DNA from: Massospora cicadina
Taxonomy: Eukaryota; Entomophthoromycota; Entomophthoromycetes; Entomophthorales; Entomophthoraceae
Direction of reading: 5' to 3'
DNA: 64,000 bases
Assembly (NCBI GenBank): GCA_022478985.1
Contig: JAKSZP010014508.1
Span: 1 to 64,000, forward strand
Part shown: one piece after another, positions 63,356-64,000 of the stretch
Position numbering within the stretch: the first letter of the stretch is position 1
Layout: the number at the start of each line of letters is the position of its first letter
Notes under the pieces: generated by a model
What the model saw: the letters and a program-made list of their open reading frames with translations, nothing else
Databases searched by the model: none
What the model was told of the DNA's origin: nothing
Program-made: the position numbers and the translations under genes

Positions 63356-64000
63356 TATGATAACACTCTTAAATCACCTGGACAACGTTTTATATAATAA
63401 AGCTGTTATATATTTGGTTTTGACCAATCATATATTATTGACAACAGTCCTAATACCCCCATTACCCTATAGAACACGCTTTGCCATTAATCCAATATCT
63501 GTATCCTTCAGCAGATCAATAACAAATGATCTGCCATAATTTACTTTTCTAGTAATTTCTATCCCAAATTTTAACATGTATCAATTAATTAGTTTGTACA
63601 AGCTTGACTTTTATTGGATTAAATCCCATCCGCTTGTCAAATAAATGTCCAGTTCCTCAAACCACTTAATTTCCCAAAAATCGGAGATTACCAATATCAA
63701 TATGTCAAATTTTTTCTTAAGCATCCCCTTTTAACCAATAACCTAAAAATGCCATCAATGTTGGACAAATGTTATTAGTTGTACCCTACAGTGGACAGAT
63801 GACTGTCAGGGCACAGACTCTTTTATCTACCTACCTATTAGCATACAATTAATGGGAAACGCTAGAAGATTTGTAAGCTGGAGGAAAGATTGAATTTCCT
63901 AGAAGCTAGAGTATAGATTGTGGTGGCCCTGCATTGAAAGGGAGATATTTGGCGATGCATATTCTGGTAAATACCAAGGATTACAAATCTCCAAGATGGA
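63356..64000. other. AT-rich right end, no supported feature
   Basis: Only a 60-codon frame (63357-63539) without recognised motifs. Confidence 0.45.

Overview
This window is eukaryotic and consists almost entirely of decayed retrotransposons. I found no host gene, tRNA, rRNA, operon or CRISPR array. The pol sequences (GPY/F-type integrases, a recognisable chromodomain, and a non-LTR element with endonuclease, reverse transcriptase (RT) and a CCHC tail) fit a repeat-bloated fungal genome. The integrase wording recalls basidiomycete Ty3/gypsy elements, but the taxon is inferred, not shown. Nearly every reading frame is broken by stops and frameshifts.

Layout. 1-2720: 5' part of a non-LTR ORF1 (- strand) with four tandem ~377-bp coding repeats, cut by the window edge. 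3060-14.6 kb: an old gypsy copy (- strand) split in its RNase H by a full gypsy element, Gypsy-1 (3538-10206). 14992-15580 and 15835-17722: two short non-LTR insertions of the 'Y' family. 19336-23351: an internally deleted chromodomain gypsy. 23352-27826: a gag-protease element (H) interrupted by a small non-autonomous LTR element (J, 24279-27684), whose own 5' LTR carries a further insertion. 30137-37281: an LTR element (F) with gag and protease remnants but no visible RT, holding a full-length Y element and a repeat called X. 37501-56091: a four-layer nest. A gypsy (I, - strand, target-site duplication (TSD) GCTCA) contains a gypsy (Gypsy-2, + strand, TSD GCTGT), which contains a solo LTR (S, TSD GACCC), which contains a complete non-LTR element (LINE-D, 14-bp TSD). 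56997-57548: a truncated Y copy with a 17-bp TSD. 59113-62455: a second X repeat followed by a full-length Y element. The right end holds a degenerate ~310-bp direct repeat and AT-rich DNA.

The most unusual item is the Y family: ~1.9-kb units encoding one ~600-residue protein with an RRM-like segment, a CCHC knuckle, a conserved C-terminal domain and, in the best copies, a terminal membrane segment. They have long TSDs and 5' truncations, the marks of target-primed reverse transcription, but no RT. Their 5' ends share a pyrimidine tract and small hairpin with LINE-D, so I propose they are ORF1-only passengers ('half-LINEs') of a LINE-D-like element. A second theme is an inverted repeat closing three related gypsy LTR ends, followed by a primer-binding motif of the form TGGTGCTCACTACAGG that also occurs in other LTR elements here.

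All boundaries come from reading repeats and TSDs by eye; no alignment or database search was run.
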